Of a DNA stretch of 64,000 nt, positions 16,988 through 25,997 are shown one piece after another; position 1 is the stretch's first letter, and each line of letters begins with the position of its first letter. The translations under genes and the position numbers were made by a program. Below the pieces are notes generated by a model. The model was not told the DNA's origin, did not search any database, and was given only the letters and a program-made list of their open reading frames with translations. This stretch comes from Mycolicibacterium vinylchloridicum (GTDB lineage Bacteria > Actinomycetota > Actinomycetes > Mycobacteriales > Mycobacteriaceae): positions 1-64,000 of the forward strand of contig NZ_JACBJQ010000024.1 in the NCBI RefSeq assembly GCF_013404075.1, given 5' to 3'.

Positions 16988-17671
16988 ATGAGCGCGCCCG
17001 ATTTCGCGCCACGCCCGCAGCTGGCCGAGGATGTCGCCCGGTTCGTGCGGACCCGGATCTTCAACGGCACCTACCCCGCCGGTGAGTACATCCGGCTGGA
17101 TCAGCTGGCGGCCGAATTGGGTATCAGCGTCACGCCGGTGCGGGAAGCGCTGTTCGAGCTGCGCGGTGAGGGCTTGCTGGATCAATTGCCGCGGCGTGGT
17201 TTTGTCGTGCTGCCGTTCACCGACCGGGATATCAACGACGTCTCGAACCTGCAGGCCTACGTGGGCGGGCAGTTGGCTGCGCGGGCCGCACTGAACATCA
17301 CCGACGAGCAACTGCGGGAATTGTCGGCGATCCACGACGAGTTGGTCGACGCCTATGCCGCCGACGACGCCCGTGCGGTCCGGTTGAACCACGAGTTCCA
17401 CCGCGCCATCAACGTCGCGGCGGATTCCCCGAAACTGGCGCAGCTCATGTCCCAGATCACCCGGTACGCACCGGAATCGGTGTTCCCCACCATCGAAGGC
17501 TGGCCGGCGAAGTCGATCGCCGACCACAAGCGGATCCTGGCCGCACTCAAGGCCCATGATGAGGAGCGGGCCAGGGCAGCGATGTCAGAGCACCTGGCCG
17601 CAGGCGCGGGCCCGCTCATCGAGCACCTGGTGAAACAGGGTGTGGCGCAGCGCTTTCACACCACCGAATAG
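16988..17671 (+). CDS. GntR-family (FCD) transcriptional regulator
   Basis: 227 residues from the ATG directly after the acyl-CoA dehydrogenase stop. The N-terminal winged helix shows the GntR signature (LAAELGISVTPVREALFELR, then GLL and PRRGFVV). The C-terminal about 140 residues are helical, with His residues at FHRAINVA that fit a metal/ligand-binding FCD domain. Being last in a beta-oxidation operon suggests local control, perhaps through the palindrome at 13778-13796, with an acyl-CoA or acid as ligand. It overlaps the convergent gene by 16 bp. Confidence 0.85.
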   Translation: MSAPDFAPRPQLAEDVARFVRTRIFNGTYPAGEYIRLDQLAAELGISVTPVREALFELRGEGLLDQLPRRGFVVLPFTDRDINDVSNLQAYVGGQLAARAALNITDEQLRELSAIHDELVDAYAADDARAVRLNHEFHRAINVAADSPKLAQLMSQITRYAPESVFPTIEGWPAKSIADHKRILAALKAHDEERARAAMSEHLAAGAGPLIEHLVKQGVAQRFHTTE

Positions 17672-18264
17672 CCCGACGGGAATGGGCCGCGGCCGGTGAG
17701 CGCACACATCAGCGCCTGACCGTCCCCTCGGCGCTGCGCGACTTCGACAGCGAGATCCAGGATACTGTCGACGATCCCGGGTGGCAGTGCTTCGGACACA
17801 CCGAGCGCGCGGGCCAGATCGACGCTGTGCAGCCCGAGTTCGAAGATGCGGGTGGGCAGGTAGTCCGACAGTCGCATCCCCCCGGCGATGGTCGTGATCA
17901 CCCGGTCGTCGGTGGTCAGCGCCGCGGCCGCGCGATCCTGCAGATCGCGCAATGTGTCCAGGGGATGTTCGCCCAGCGCGAGCCCGGCCTGGACGGCGCG
18001 GGCATCGATCTGCGCCGGGTCGGCGAGCAAGCCGGCGATCGCGAGGTAGTAGTGCGCCGAGTCGGCGACGTCGACTCGGTCCGCGGGCCGCGCCGAGTAT
18101 TCGACGACGGTGGTGAACGACCGGCCGATGTGGCCGACCAGGGTGCGTACCGTCCATGTCCCGAGCGCGGAGGTGTCCCACCGGTCTTCGGGTATCTGCG
18201 CGACCACCGAGATGGCGTGGTCACCGGCCAGCCGGTAGAGGTTCACTTGTGTTTCGAGCGTCAT
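17656..18264 (-). CDS. Mycothiol-dependent maleylpyruvate-isomerase-family (DinB-2) protein
   Basis: 202 residues. A DinB-like four-helix protein with probable metal ligands His45 (LVGHIG), Glu142 and His146 (FELGLHSVD), the same spacing as in mycothiol-dependent maleylpyruvate isomerases. Members use mycothiol as cofactor, or transfer it, in isomerisation and detoxification. It follows the ligase operon on the same strand after 11 bp and is probably co-transcribed. True maleylpyruvate isomerase activity is not implied, since no gentisate pathway genes are seen nearby. Confidence 0.75.
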   Translation of the reverse strand: MTLETQVNLYRLAGDHAISVVAQIPEDRWDTSALGTWTVRTLVGHIGRSFTTVVEYSARPADRVDVADSAHYYLAIAGLLADPAQIDARAVQAGLALGEHPLDTLRDLQDRAAAALTTDDRVITTIAGGMRLSDYLPTRIFELGLHSVDLARALGVSEALPPGIVDSILDLAVEVAQRRGDGQALMCALTGRGPFPSGYSVV

Positions 18265-18275
18265 CGCAATGAAAG

Positions 18276-19754
18276 CTACGCCTGCGCGGCCAGCAACTCA
18301 CGCAGTCGGCGGACGTCGACCTTTCCAGTGGTGCCCCGCGGGACATCGTCATCGGAGTCCAGGAGCAGCCAGACCGCCGGCACCTTGAACGAACTCAGCC
18401 GCGCGCGGGCCTCAGCACGCAGCTCGTCGGTCGTTCGGCCGCTGCAGACAACCGCGGCCCCGACTCTCCCGTCCACGTCGGTGACGAACGCGGCCCGCAC
18501 ACCGTCGATCTCCCGCAAAGCGGCCGCCACCTCGCTGGGGTACACGCTGGCGCCGCTGACCTTGAACATGTCGTCGGATCTGCCGTGGTAGAACAGGAAT
18601 CCATCGTCATCGAGGTGCCCGAGGTCGCCGGTCGGATAGAAGCCGTCGGCAGTGAACACCTCCTCGCGGCTGCGCCGACAGACGCCGCGCAGCGTGTGCG
18701 GCCCGCGGATCTGAATCATGCCGACGGCACCCGCGGGCAGCGGGTCGCCGCCGTCGATGTCGGCGATGCGAACCTCCATGCCGTCGAACGGTTTTCCGCA
18801 GCTTCCCCACGCTGACCGCGGCATATCGGTGTCGGCGGGGTAGCCGCAGTACGGTCCGAAGGCCTCGGTCATCCCGAACAGCGTGGCCCGCGCACCTGGT
18901 TCGGCGCGCTGATCGGCAGCCAGGAGGGCCTCCAGGCTGCCCGGGCGCAGCGCGGACAGGTCAGCCGGGACGTCGGCGGCCCGATAGGCCAGCGCTTCGG
19001 CCTGATCGGGCCACCCGCGGAACAGGGTGACCTTCTCCCGTTCCAGCAGGCGCAGGGTGGTTTCGGGTTCTCCGATCTCCTCGGTCACCAGGGTCGCCCC
19101 GGCGATCAGTGCGGACAGGATGCCGCCGGCGAGGCCACCGACCCAGAAGAACGGCATCGGCAGGTACAGCCTGGTGTCGGCGTCGATGCAGCGGGCGCTC
19201 AGGCCGGACCGTACGGCCCCCAGTGCGTTGCCGTGTGAGTGGATGACGCCCTTGGGCGGTCCGCTGCTGCCGGAGGTGAACATGATGACCATCGGGTCGG
19301 CGGGAACGACGGTGTCGGCGAATTCGCCGATCCCAGTAACTCGGGTGGCCGTGGGCAATTCGTCGGCGCGCCAGACCTGGCGTAGCGCGGGAAGTCCGGT
19401 CAGATCGTCCAGATACCGGTGGCCGCGAAACTCCTCGACGGCGATCAGGTACTGCACTGAGGCCGTGTGAAGCTGTGCCGCGAGTTCCCGTGTCGTCAGC
19501 AGGGTGCTCAGTGGAACCAGCACCGCGCCGATGCGCGTCAGAGCCAGCGCCAGCTGCACCCAGCGGATGTTGTTTCCCATGATCAGCCCGACCCGGCTGC
19601 CTTTGCCGATGCCCGCATTGACCATGGCCCCGGCGAGACTGCTTGTCACCGAGTCGAGTTCGGCATAGCTCATCCGGCTCGTGGTGTCGATGACGAATGG
19701 CTTGTCGCCGAGTTCCGCCCGGGCCCGGATCAGCGCGTCGACGGTGTCAGACAT
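18276..19754 (-). CDS. AMP-dependent acyl-CoA synthetase/ligase
   Basis: 492 residues from the ATG at 19754; longer in-frame extensions upstream overlap the neighbouring ligase and are not credible. TSGSSGPPKG (160-169) is the AMP/ATP loop, YPTGDLG a later core motif, and Lys478 in GTTGKVD the C-terminal catalytic lysine. It activates a carboxylic acid to an acyl-CoA through an acyl-AMP. It is the third of three tandem, divergent ligases; the start overlaps the previous gene by eight bases. The substrate is unknown. Confidence 0.85.
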   Translation of the reverse strand: MSDTVDALIRARAELGDKPFVIDTTSRMSYAELDSVTSSLAGAMVNAGIGKGSRVGLIMGNNIRWVQLALALTRIGAVLVPLSTLLTTRELAAQLHTASVQYLIAVEEFRGHRYLDDLTGLPALRQVWRADELPTATRVTGIGEFADTVVPADPMVIMFTSGSSGPPKGVIHSHGNALGAVRSGLSARCIDADTRLYLPMPFFWVGGLAGGILSALIAGATLVTEEIGEPETTLRLLEREKVTLFRGWPDQAEALAYRAADVPADLSALRPGSLEALLAADQRAEPGARATLFGMTEAFGPYCGYPADTDMPRSAWGSCGKPFDGMEVRIADIDGGDPLPAGAVGMIQIRGPHTLRGVCRRSREEVFTADGFYPTGDLGHLDDDGFLFYHGRSDDMFKVSGASVYPSEVAAALREIDGVRAAFVTDVDGRVGAAVVCSGRTTDELRAEARARLSSFKVPAVWLLLDSDDDVPRGTTGKVDVRRLRELLAAQA

Positions 19755-21216
19755 CGAACACCGCCGCCAGCCGGGGCAGGTCGACCTTGCCGCTGGACTT
19801 GAGCGGCAGCTCGTCGGGCGCGAGGACGGCGAACCGCCTCGGGATCTTGTACGACGAGAGTTCGGTTCTGAGTTTCTCGCGCACACCGGCTTCGTCGAAC
19901 GTGCGGCCGTCCGGAACGAGCACGACGGCGGCGACGAGCTGCCCGCGTTCGGGGTCGGGAAGGGGCAGAACGTGGGCCGCCAGACCGTTGGTGACGTGAA
20001 AGATGGCCTTCTCCACCTCGGCCGGAAAGACATTGGCGCCCACGGTTTTGATCATCGATCCGCTTCTGCCGAGGAAGTAGAAGAAGCCGTCGGAGTCGGT
20101 GCGGAACAGGTCACCGGTGTGAAACCAGCCGTCGGCGTCGAAGCATTCCTCACGGCTGCGCTTGTAGTACCCCTGCATCAGGTAGCGGCCCCGGATCCAC
20201 AGCTCGCCGTCGACGATCTTCGTATCGAATCCGGGAGCGGGCTTGCCGAACGATCCCCGGCGGTGCTCGGGCTGGTCGGTGTCGTCCCCGCTGAACAGCA
20301 CGACGCTGCCGGCCTCGGTCATACCCAGCATGTTGTGGCGCAGTTCCGGATCACGCGGCCGCGCCTCGGGTGCCATGATCGGGTAGAGGTTGCCGCGCCG
20401 CATCGACGACAGATCCCGGCCGGCGAAGCTCTCGTGCCGGGCCAGATGCACTATGCCGGCCGTGAATCCATTGGTCATCGTCGGGCGCACGGCTTCCAGA
20501 AGGTCGAGCAGCGCACTAGGTTCGGCGTTGGAGCACACCAGTGTCGAGCCGGCGACCAGCGTCGCCAGCAGACCGAACCCGAGGCCGCCGATCCAAAAGA
20601 AGGGCGAGTTGCAGAACAGCCGGTCCGCAGCGGTTAGGCCGCGAATCTCGTTGAGGTTGCGCTGATGCCCGAGCAACGACTCGTGGGTGTGCACGACGCC
20701 CTTCGGTGCGCCGGTGGACCCCGACGTGTAGACGATCGTCAGCGGGTCGCAGCCGTTGACATCCTCTTCGAGAGCGGCGGCCAACTCTGGTGCGGCGCGC
20801 TCGGCGATCTGATGGTCGAACACGATGTGACGCAACCACGGTGCGCTCACGTCGTGAAGCCTCGCGACGTAGTCGTGCCCGCGGAAAGACGTGGTGGCCA
20901 GCAGGATCTCGGTATCGCTGTGCACGAGTTGGTCGCGAAGCTCGGGCCCGGTCGAGAACGTGGAGAACGGAACCACGACCGCACCGATCCGCGCCGCGGC
21001 CAGCATCGCGACCACGAACTCGGCGCCGTTCGGGTAGAGCAACCCGACGTGCGTGCCCTTGCCCGCGCCCAATGCGATCAGTCTCTGGGCCAGCTCTGCC
21101 GAGTACTGCTCGGCGTCGGCGTAGGTGAGCCGTTCCTCGTCACACACCAGCAGGGGATGATCGCCGCGCGCGGCCGCCTGCGCGCGCACGAGCGCCCCGA
21201 CGGTGTCAGGGCTCAC
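19747..21216 (-). CDS. AMP-dependent acyl-CoA synthetase/ligase
   Basis: 489 residues. TSGSTGAPKG (164-173), FHTGDLF and Lys477 in SSGKVDLPRL mark a complete adenylate-forming ligase. It resembles the following ligase more than the preceding one, notably at the C-terminal GKVD(L/V)(P/R)RL, which points to an old duplication. It overlaps both neighbouring ligase genes slightly, so expression is coupled. Expected role is CoA activation of a carboxylate released by the pathway whose crotonases lie upstream. Confidence 0.85.
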   Translation of the reverse strand: MSPDTVGALVRAQAAARGDHPLLVCDEERLTYADAEQYSAELAQRLIALGAGKGTHVGLLYPNGAEFVVAMLAAARIGAVVVPFSTFSTGPELRDQLVHSDTEILLATTSFRGHDYVARLHDVSAPWLRHIVFDHQIAERAAPELAAALEEDVNGCDPLTIVYTSGSTGAPKGVVHTHESLLGHQRNLNEIRGLTAADRLFCNSPFFWIGGLGFGLLATLVAGSTLVCSNAEPSALLDLLEAVRPTMTNGFTAGIVHLARHESFAGRDLSSMRRGNLYPIMAPEARPRDPELRHNMLGMTEAGSVVLFSGDDTDQPEHRRGSFGKPAPGFDTKIVDGELWIRGRYLMQGYYKRSREECFDADGWFHTGDLFRTDSDGFFYFLGRSGSMIKTVGANVFPAEVEKAIFHVTNGLAAHVLPLPDPERGQLVAAVVLVPDGRTFDEAGVREKLRTELSSYKIPRRFAVLAPDELPLKSSGKVDLPRLAAVFDV

Positions 21217-22663
21217 GGCCGGTGAAGTGTTGCCGGACCGCGGTCAGATCGGCCTTCCCGGACGGCGTCCGCGGAATCGACTCGACGACCGCAATCTCCG
21301 AGGGAATCTCGTAGGGCGCCAGCCGCCCTCGCAGGTACTCGGTCAAGTCGGCGCCGCTGGCCGAGCTGGCGTCGCGCAACTCGACCATCGCGACCGGGGT
21401 GTCACCGAGTCGTTCGTCGGGCCGTCCCACCACCGCGGCGCCCAGCACGGCGGGATGGCTCTCCAACGCGGCGCGCACGTCGTCGGGCAGCACCTTGAAC
21501 CCGCCGCGGATGATGGCCTGATCGGCGCGCCCAAGGATCCACAGGAAGCCGTCGGCGTCGATGCGGGCCAGGTCGGTGGTCCGCACCCAGTCCGCGTCGC
21601 GGCCGAGTTGCCCCGGCTTCACCTCCAGCAGGCCCTGCTGATCCGGTTGCAGCGGTGTGCCGTCGTCAGCCACCACCCGCAGCTGTGCGCCGAGGCTGGC
21701 CCGGCCGACGCTGCCCCGCTTGGACTGCCAGAACCTGCGATGGTCGGCCAGCGTCCAGCCGGCCACACCGCCGCCGAATTCCGTTGCCGCGTAAGATGTC
21801 AGCACCGGAATGCCGAACTTGTCGGTGAACGCGTCGGCATCTTCGGCCGACAATGGTGCGGTGCCCGAGGTGACGGCCCGCACACCGGCGAGGTCGTCGG
21901 GGCCGAGATCGGAGTGCAATACCGTCCGCAGTGCAGCGGGCACCAGCGACACCGCCTTGGGCCGGTAGCTGCGCACCGCAGCTACCCACGACTCGAGCTC
22001 GAATCGGGGCAACAGCACGAATGGCCTTGCCTCGCAGATACATTGCAGCACCCGATACACCCCGCCGATATGCACCAGCGGTGCGTTGACGATCGCAACG
22101 CTCCCGGATACCGCAGACGGCGCGGGGGCGTCGGTGAAGTCGGTGCCGATGACCGACACCGCCAGCATGTCGTAGGTGAGGTCGACTCGTTTGGGCGGAC
22201 CGGTGGTGCCGCTGGTCAGCATCCGAACGGCCACGGCCGAGAGAGCGGGGCTGCCCGGCGTCCCTTGCCGGATCCGCGGCGCGTCGCGCAGGTCGCCGAT
22301 CGTCACCACCGTCGTGGTGTCCGTCGGCTGGGCTAGCCGGCTGATGTCGTCGGCGGTTCCGATGATGACCGGAAGGGTGAGTGCCGCGATGTCGGCCCTG
22401 ATGCGTTCGTCGCCCCGCGACGGGTTGACGACGACGACGCACGCCCCCGCCGACAGCACGCCCAGCAGCGCTGCGACGTGTGCGGGAGTGTTGCGCAACA
22501 GGATTCCCACGTGTGTGCCGGGTTGCACTGTCGCGGTGACCTGACCGCTCAGCTCGCCGAGCTGTCCCCACGTATGCCAATCGCCGTCGTACTCGATCGC
22601 CCTCGCCTCAGGCGCCAGCCCGAGGACCTCGCCGATCCGCCGGCTCAGTGGGTGCACGGACAC
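21206..22663 (-). CDS. AMP-dependent acyl-CoA synthetase/ligase, divergent
   Basis: 485 residues from the GTG at 22663, which shares a base with the stop codon of the upstream crotonase. TSGTTGPPKR (150-159) has Arg instead of the usual Gly after the loop lysine; Lys470 in PSGKADL is the C-terminal catalytic lysine. The first 140 residues are less similar to its two tandem partners. It probably activates a related but distinct acid. It ends 11 bp inside the next ligase gene. Confidence 0.82.
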   Translation of the reverse strand: MSVHPLSRRIGEVLGLAPEARAIEYDGDWHTWGQLGELSGQVTATVQPGTHVGILLRNTPAHVAALLGVLSAGACVVVVNPSRGDERIRADIAALTLPVIIGTADDISRLAQPTDTTTVVTIGDLRDAPRIRQGTPGSPALSAVAVRMLTSGTTGPPKRVDLTYDMLAVSVIGTDFTDAPAPSAVSGSVAIVNAPLVHIGGVYRVLQCICEARPFVLLPRFELESWVAAVRSYRPKAVSLVPAALRTVLHSDLGPDDLAGVRAVTSGTAPLSAEDADAFTDKFGIPVLTSYAATEFGGGVAGWTLADHRRFWQSKRGSVGRASLGAQLRVVADDGTPLQPDQQGLLEVKPGQLGRDADWVRTTDLARIDADGFLWILGRADQAIIRGGFKVLPDDVRAALESHPAVLGAAVVGRPDERLGDTPVAMVELRDASSASGADLTEYLRGRLAPYEIPSEIAVVESIPRTPSGKADLTAVRQHFTGREP

Positions 22664-23448
22664 TAGCGAACCTTCGGGGTGATCCGGATCTTCCCCTGCT
22701 CGGCCAACTCGGCCTGGCCCAGCGGGTTGCCCAACCGGGTGTAGATCAGGTTCTGCTCCATTGCCGCCCGATAGGGCTTGTCCAGCGATTCCCAGATCGC
22801 CTTGACGGTGCCCTGGGTGGCCGACGGCGGCTTGGCGGCGATGGTCGCGGCGATCTCGTGCGCGCGTGACCACAGGTCGTCGGTAGCAACGACCTCGGAC
22901 ACCAAGCCGATTCGCAGGGCGGTGTCCGCGCTTAGCCGCTCGTCGTTACCCATCAACGCGATTCGCAGCGACTCGCCGAGGCCGATCTTGCGCATCAGCC
23001 CGATCGGTTCGAGCGCACAGACCAGACCGGCGCTGACGTGGGAATCGAAGAAGGTGGCGTCTTGCGAGCAGATCACCACATCGGACTCGTTGATGAAATA
23101 GAACGCCCCGGCCGTGCACATGCCGTGCACCGCACACACGACGGGCTTCCACATCTTCTGCCACTTCGGGCTGAGCAGTTCGCCCGGATCTTCGTGGTTC
23201 CACACGTTCTGCGGTTGGCCGTAGGGGGTCTTGACGTCCAGCCCGGCGCTGAACGCCCGATCTCCGGCTGCGCGCAGCACCACCGCGTTGATCGCGTTGT
23301 CGTTCTTCACGATCCGCCACGCGGCGGCCACCTCTTCGCACATGGTTCGGTTGAAGGAGTTGAGTTTGTCGGGACGGTTGAGGGTGATGGTGGCAACGTG
23401 GTCGGTGCGGTCGAAGTCGAGCAGGATGGTCTCGAACGCGGCGGTCAT
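22663..23448 (-). CDS. Enoyl-CoA hydratase/isomerase family protein
   Basis: 261 residues from ATG 23448, with an ATGA overlap on the upstream gene; in-frame sequence further upstream overlaps that gene. ITLNRPDKLNSFN, the CoA/oxyanion segment RAFSAGLDVK (64-73) and GMCTAGAFYFINESD (109-123) identify a crotonase. It adds water to, or isomerises, an enoyl-CoA; the site corresponding to the first catalytic Glu looks shifted (Glu121), so the exact reaction is unclear. It is the third of three consecutive crotonases. Confidence 0.82.
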   Translation of the reverse strand: MTAAFETILLDFDRTDHVATITLNRPDKLNSFNRTMCEEVAAAWRIVKNDNAINAVVLRAAGDRAFSAGLDVKTPYGQPQNVWNHEDPGELLSPKWQKMWKPVVCAVHGMCTAGAFYFINESDVVICSQDATFFDSHVSAGLVCALEPIGLMRKIGLGESLRIALMGNDERLSADTALRIGLVSEVVATDDLWSRAHEIAATIAAKPPSATQGTVKAIWESLDKPYRAAMEQNLIYTRLGNPLGQAELAEQGKIRITPKVR

Positions 23449-24248
23449 CGGCAGAGCCATTCCGGGGTGCGCTTCTCGACGAAGGCCTTGGGGCCTTCCA
23501 GGGAATCCGCGGTGTGCAGGTTGCGCTCCCGGAAGGCCTCGGCGAGCATCTCGGCCTCGTGCATCGGGATCTCGCGGCCTTTGATGATCGCCAGGCGGGT
23601 GCCCCGAACGGCCAACGGCGCATTGCGCGTGACGATCTCGGCGATCTCGTGGGCCCGCTCGAGAAGCCGATCGTGTTCGACGATCTCGGTGACCAGACCG
23701 AGGTCGTAGGCGCGCTGGGCGTCCATCCGTTCGTGCTTTCCCATCATCGCCATCCGCAGCGCGACCGTACGGGGCAGCACTCGAGCCAGGCGGACCATCT
23801 CCCGGCCGGCCACCAGGCCGATGGACACGTGCGGGTCGAAGAACGTCGCCTTCTCGGAGGCGATCACGATGTCGCCGGTGGTGACCCAGTCCAGGCCTGC
23901 CCCGCAGCAGATTCCATTGATCGCCGCGATCACCGGCTTGGCCATCCGGCGAAACGGCGGGGTGCCTTCCTGCGGAGCCTCCCACTGCTCGTAGGTGGAC
24001 AGGAAGGGCCGCTCGTTGATGACCTTGCCGTCTTCGGGGATCTCCTTGACGTCGGCGCCGGTGCAGAAGGCGCGCCCGACGGCGGTGACGATCAGAATCC
24101 AGACGTTGTCGTCGTTTTCCGCCTCGTCGTAGGCCGCACGCAGTTCGGTGATCATGTGCGGGCTGAGCGCGTTGAGCGCTTCCGGGCGGTTCAGCGTGAT
24201 CGTGGCCGTGTGGCCCTCGATCTCATAGCCGATGGTGTCGTATGACAT
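23445..24248 (-). CDS. Enoyl-CoA hydratase/isomerase family protein
   Basis: 267 residues from the ATG at 24248 (MSYDTIGYEI, a typical family start); an ATG four codons earlier at 24260 is possible. ITLNRPEALNAL, RAFCTGADVKEI and GICCGAGLDWVTTGD identify a crotonase. Asp replaces the first catalytic Glu in the CGAGLDW segment, and PHVSIGLV follows, paralleling the next gene downstream (SHVSAGLV). These two look like a duplicated pair. Likely an isomerase, or a hydratase with an altered site. Confidence 0.8.
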   Translation of the reverse strand: MSYDTIGYEIEGHTATITLNRPEALNALSPHMITELRAAYDEAENDDNVWILIVTAVGRAFCTGADVKEIPEDGKVINERPFLSTYEQWEAPQEGTPPFRRMAKPVIAAINGICCGAGLDWVTTGDIVIASEKATFFDPHVSIGLVAGREMVRLARVLPRTVALRMAMMGKHERMDAQRAYDLGLVTEIVEHDRLLERAHEIAEIVTRNAPLAVRGTRLAIIKGREIPMHEAEMLAEAFRERNLHTADSLEGPKAFVEKRTPEWLCR

Positions 24249-24263
24249 CTGGTTTCTCATCTC

Positions 24264-25076
24264 TCATCGACCGGTGAAGCCGGGGGAGCGGCGTTCCCGG
24301 AACGCCGCCAGTCCTTCTTTGAAATCCGCAGTTCGGCAGGATAGTTCGAGATTGAACAGTTCCTGCATCATCGCCTGGTTCAGAGTGGCGTGCTGGTTCT
24401 GGTTGATGGCCTGCTTGGCCAGCCCGATCGCGACCGTCGGTCCCGATGCCAACCGGTCCAGGAGGGTGGCTGTGGTGGCGTCCAGGTCGGCGTCGTCGAC
24501 GCTGCGATGAATCAGCCCCCACTGCGCGGCCGTTGCGCCGTCGACCTTCTCGCCGAGCAGCAGCATTTCCTTGGCGCGGGCCATCCCGACCAGCCGGGGC
24601 AGTAGCCACGTCGAACCGGAGTCGGGGCTGAAGCCGCGGTCCAGGAACGGCTCCCAGAACACGGCATCGGACGCGGCGACCGTGAAGTCGGCGGCCAGCG
24701 CCAGATTGGCGCCCATACCGGCGGCCCAACCGCGCACCGTGCACACCACCGGCAGTGCCACGGTGTGCACGAGCTCGATCACACGATGCGCGGTATGCGG
24801 GATGCGGCGGACCAGGTCGCCGGTGCGAGGGCGCCCCCCGCTGCTGTTCGAGCCCACCCAGTCCACTCCGGCGCAGAAGTCTGAACCAGCCCCACCGATG
24901 TGCACCGCCCGCAGGCTGTCGTCGCTGGCAGCGCTCACCAGCACGCTGTTGAGCGTGTCGATCATGCTGTGGCTGAGCGCATTACGTCGACCGGTCCGGT
25001 CCAGCACGATGTGCAGTATGGCGCCGTCCCGTGACGTCGATACGACACCATCGGCCGACTGGGCCTCGTCACCCAC
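24264..25076 (-). CDS. Enoyl-CoA hydratase/isomerase, PaaG-like
   Basis: 270 residues from a GTG at 25076; the start is uncertain because the nearest purine-rich site is rather far. SDFCAGVDWVG, GWAAGMGANLALAADF and RGFSPDSGSTWLLPRLVG resemble PaaG-type crotonases, where the Asp of PDSG replaces the second hydratase Glu, suggesting double-bond isomerisation. It is the first gene of the minus-strand operon controlled from the 25077-25166 promoter, and is divergent from the GntR gene. Confidence 0.8.
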   Translation of the reverse strand: MGDEAQSADGVVSTSRDGAILHIVLDRTGRRNALSHSMIDTLNSVLVSAASDDSLRAVHIGGAGSDFCAGVDWVGSNSSGGRPRTGDLVRRIPHTAHRVIELVHTVALPVVCTVRGWAAGMGANLALAADFTVAASDAVFWEPFLDRGFSPDSGSTWLLPRLVGMARAKEMLLLGEKVDGATAAQWGLIHRSVDDADLDATTATLLDRLASGPTVAIGLAKQAINQNQHATLNQAMMQELFNLELSCRTADFKEGLAAFRERRSPGFTGR

Positions 25077-25122
25077 CGAAGAATCCGCCCTTCCGCGACT
25101 TTACGGATAGCCCAACAGTAGT

Positions 25123-25142
25123 GCTATCTTGTACAAGATAGC
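25123..25142. promoter_or_regulatory. Perfect 20-bp palindrome, candidate GntR operator
   Basis: GCTATCTTGTACAAGATAGC is its own reverse complement with no spacer. It sits between the divergent crotonase (25076) and GntR (25167) genes. The TTGTACAA core fits operators known for FadR/FCD-type GntR regulators. It probably controls both directions. Confidence 0.75.
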
Positions 25143-25166
25143 AAGGATGGCCTGACGAGGGGACCC

Positions 25167-25988
25167 ATGGGCGACGGCGAGGACCAGCCGGTTCGGCCGG
25201 CGCAGGACCCGATGACGATGGCCGCCCGGCGTATTCGCCAGCCCCGCGTAGCCGAGATCGTCGCGTCCCGGCTGCGCGAGGACATCCTGTCGGGGCGGCT
25301 GCGGGAAGGCGATGTCCTGCCGTCGCAGGAGAGCTTGTTCACCGAGTTCGGCGTCAGCCCACCCGCGCTGCGGGAGGCGATCCACATCCTCGAGATCGAC
25401 GGATTGGTGTCGGTGCGCCGCGGCAATGTGGGCGGAGCCGTCGTGCACCTGCCGTCGCCCGACCGAACCGCTCACATGATCAGCATGGTGTTGCAATCGC
25501 GTTCGTCGACCCCGGCCGACGTCAGCGGAGCGCTTATGCACCTCGAGCCGATCTGTGCAGGCATGTGCGCCGCGCGCGCGGATCGGATGACCGAGGTTGT
25601 ACCCCATTTGCAGGCCGAGATCGAGCGCCAGGAGCTGCAATTCGAGGACACGGCGCAGTACGTTCCGAACGCCCGACGCTTCCACGAGGCGCTGGTCTCC
25701 CGATGTGGCAACGAGCCGATGATCCTGCTGATCGGGTCGCTGGAGCTGATCTGGTCGGCGCATGAGGCGTCGGTATGGAGTGACGAGCCAGACCCGATGC
25801 GGCACAAGACCATGCGGGCCGCGCTGCGCGACCACCGCAAGATGCTCGACGCGATTGCCGACGGCAACGCCGACCGCGCGGTCCGGCTGGCCCAGGACCA
25901 CCTTGCCGCCGCGCGGCGGCACACCCTGGCCTTCGGTCGGGACAGAACCATCGAAGCCAAGCTCATTTCCAACGCAGACCCCAGGTGA
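25167..25988 (+). CDS. GntR-family (FadR/FCD) transcriptional regulator
   Basis: 273 residues from ATG 25167, with GAGGGG upstream. The winged helix shows IVASRLREDILSGRLREGDVLPSQ, then FGVSPPALREAIHILEIDGLVSVRRG, the GntR signature. The C-terminal FCD domain has several Glu/Asp/His residues (FHEALV, DHRKMLDAI). It is divergent from the three-crotonase, three-ligase operon with a perfect palindrome between, and nine bases upstream of another crotonase. It probably represses both until an acyl-CoA or acid ligand appears. Confidence 0.85.
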   Translation: MGDGEDQPVRPAQDPMTMAARRIRQPRVAEIVASRLREDILSGRLREGDVLPSQESLFTEFGVSPPALREAIHILEIDGLVSVRRGNVGGAVVHLPSPDRTAHMISMVLQSRSSTPADVSGALMHLEPICAGMCAARADRMTEVVPHLQAEIERQELQFEDTAQYVPNARRFHEALVSRCGNEPMILLIGSLELIWSAHEASVWSDEPDPMRHKTMRAALRDHRKMLDAIADGNADRAVRLAQDHLAAARRHTLAFGRDRTIEAKLISNADPR

Positions 25989-25997
25989 GGAAGCGAT

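Noticed and set aside
22664..23985. Longer starts for the crotonase and ligase genes in the 18276-25076 operon
   Set aside because: The extra N-terminal sequences overlap neighbouring genes and have no family similarity; coupled ATGA/GTG junctions are more credible.
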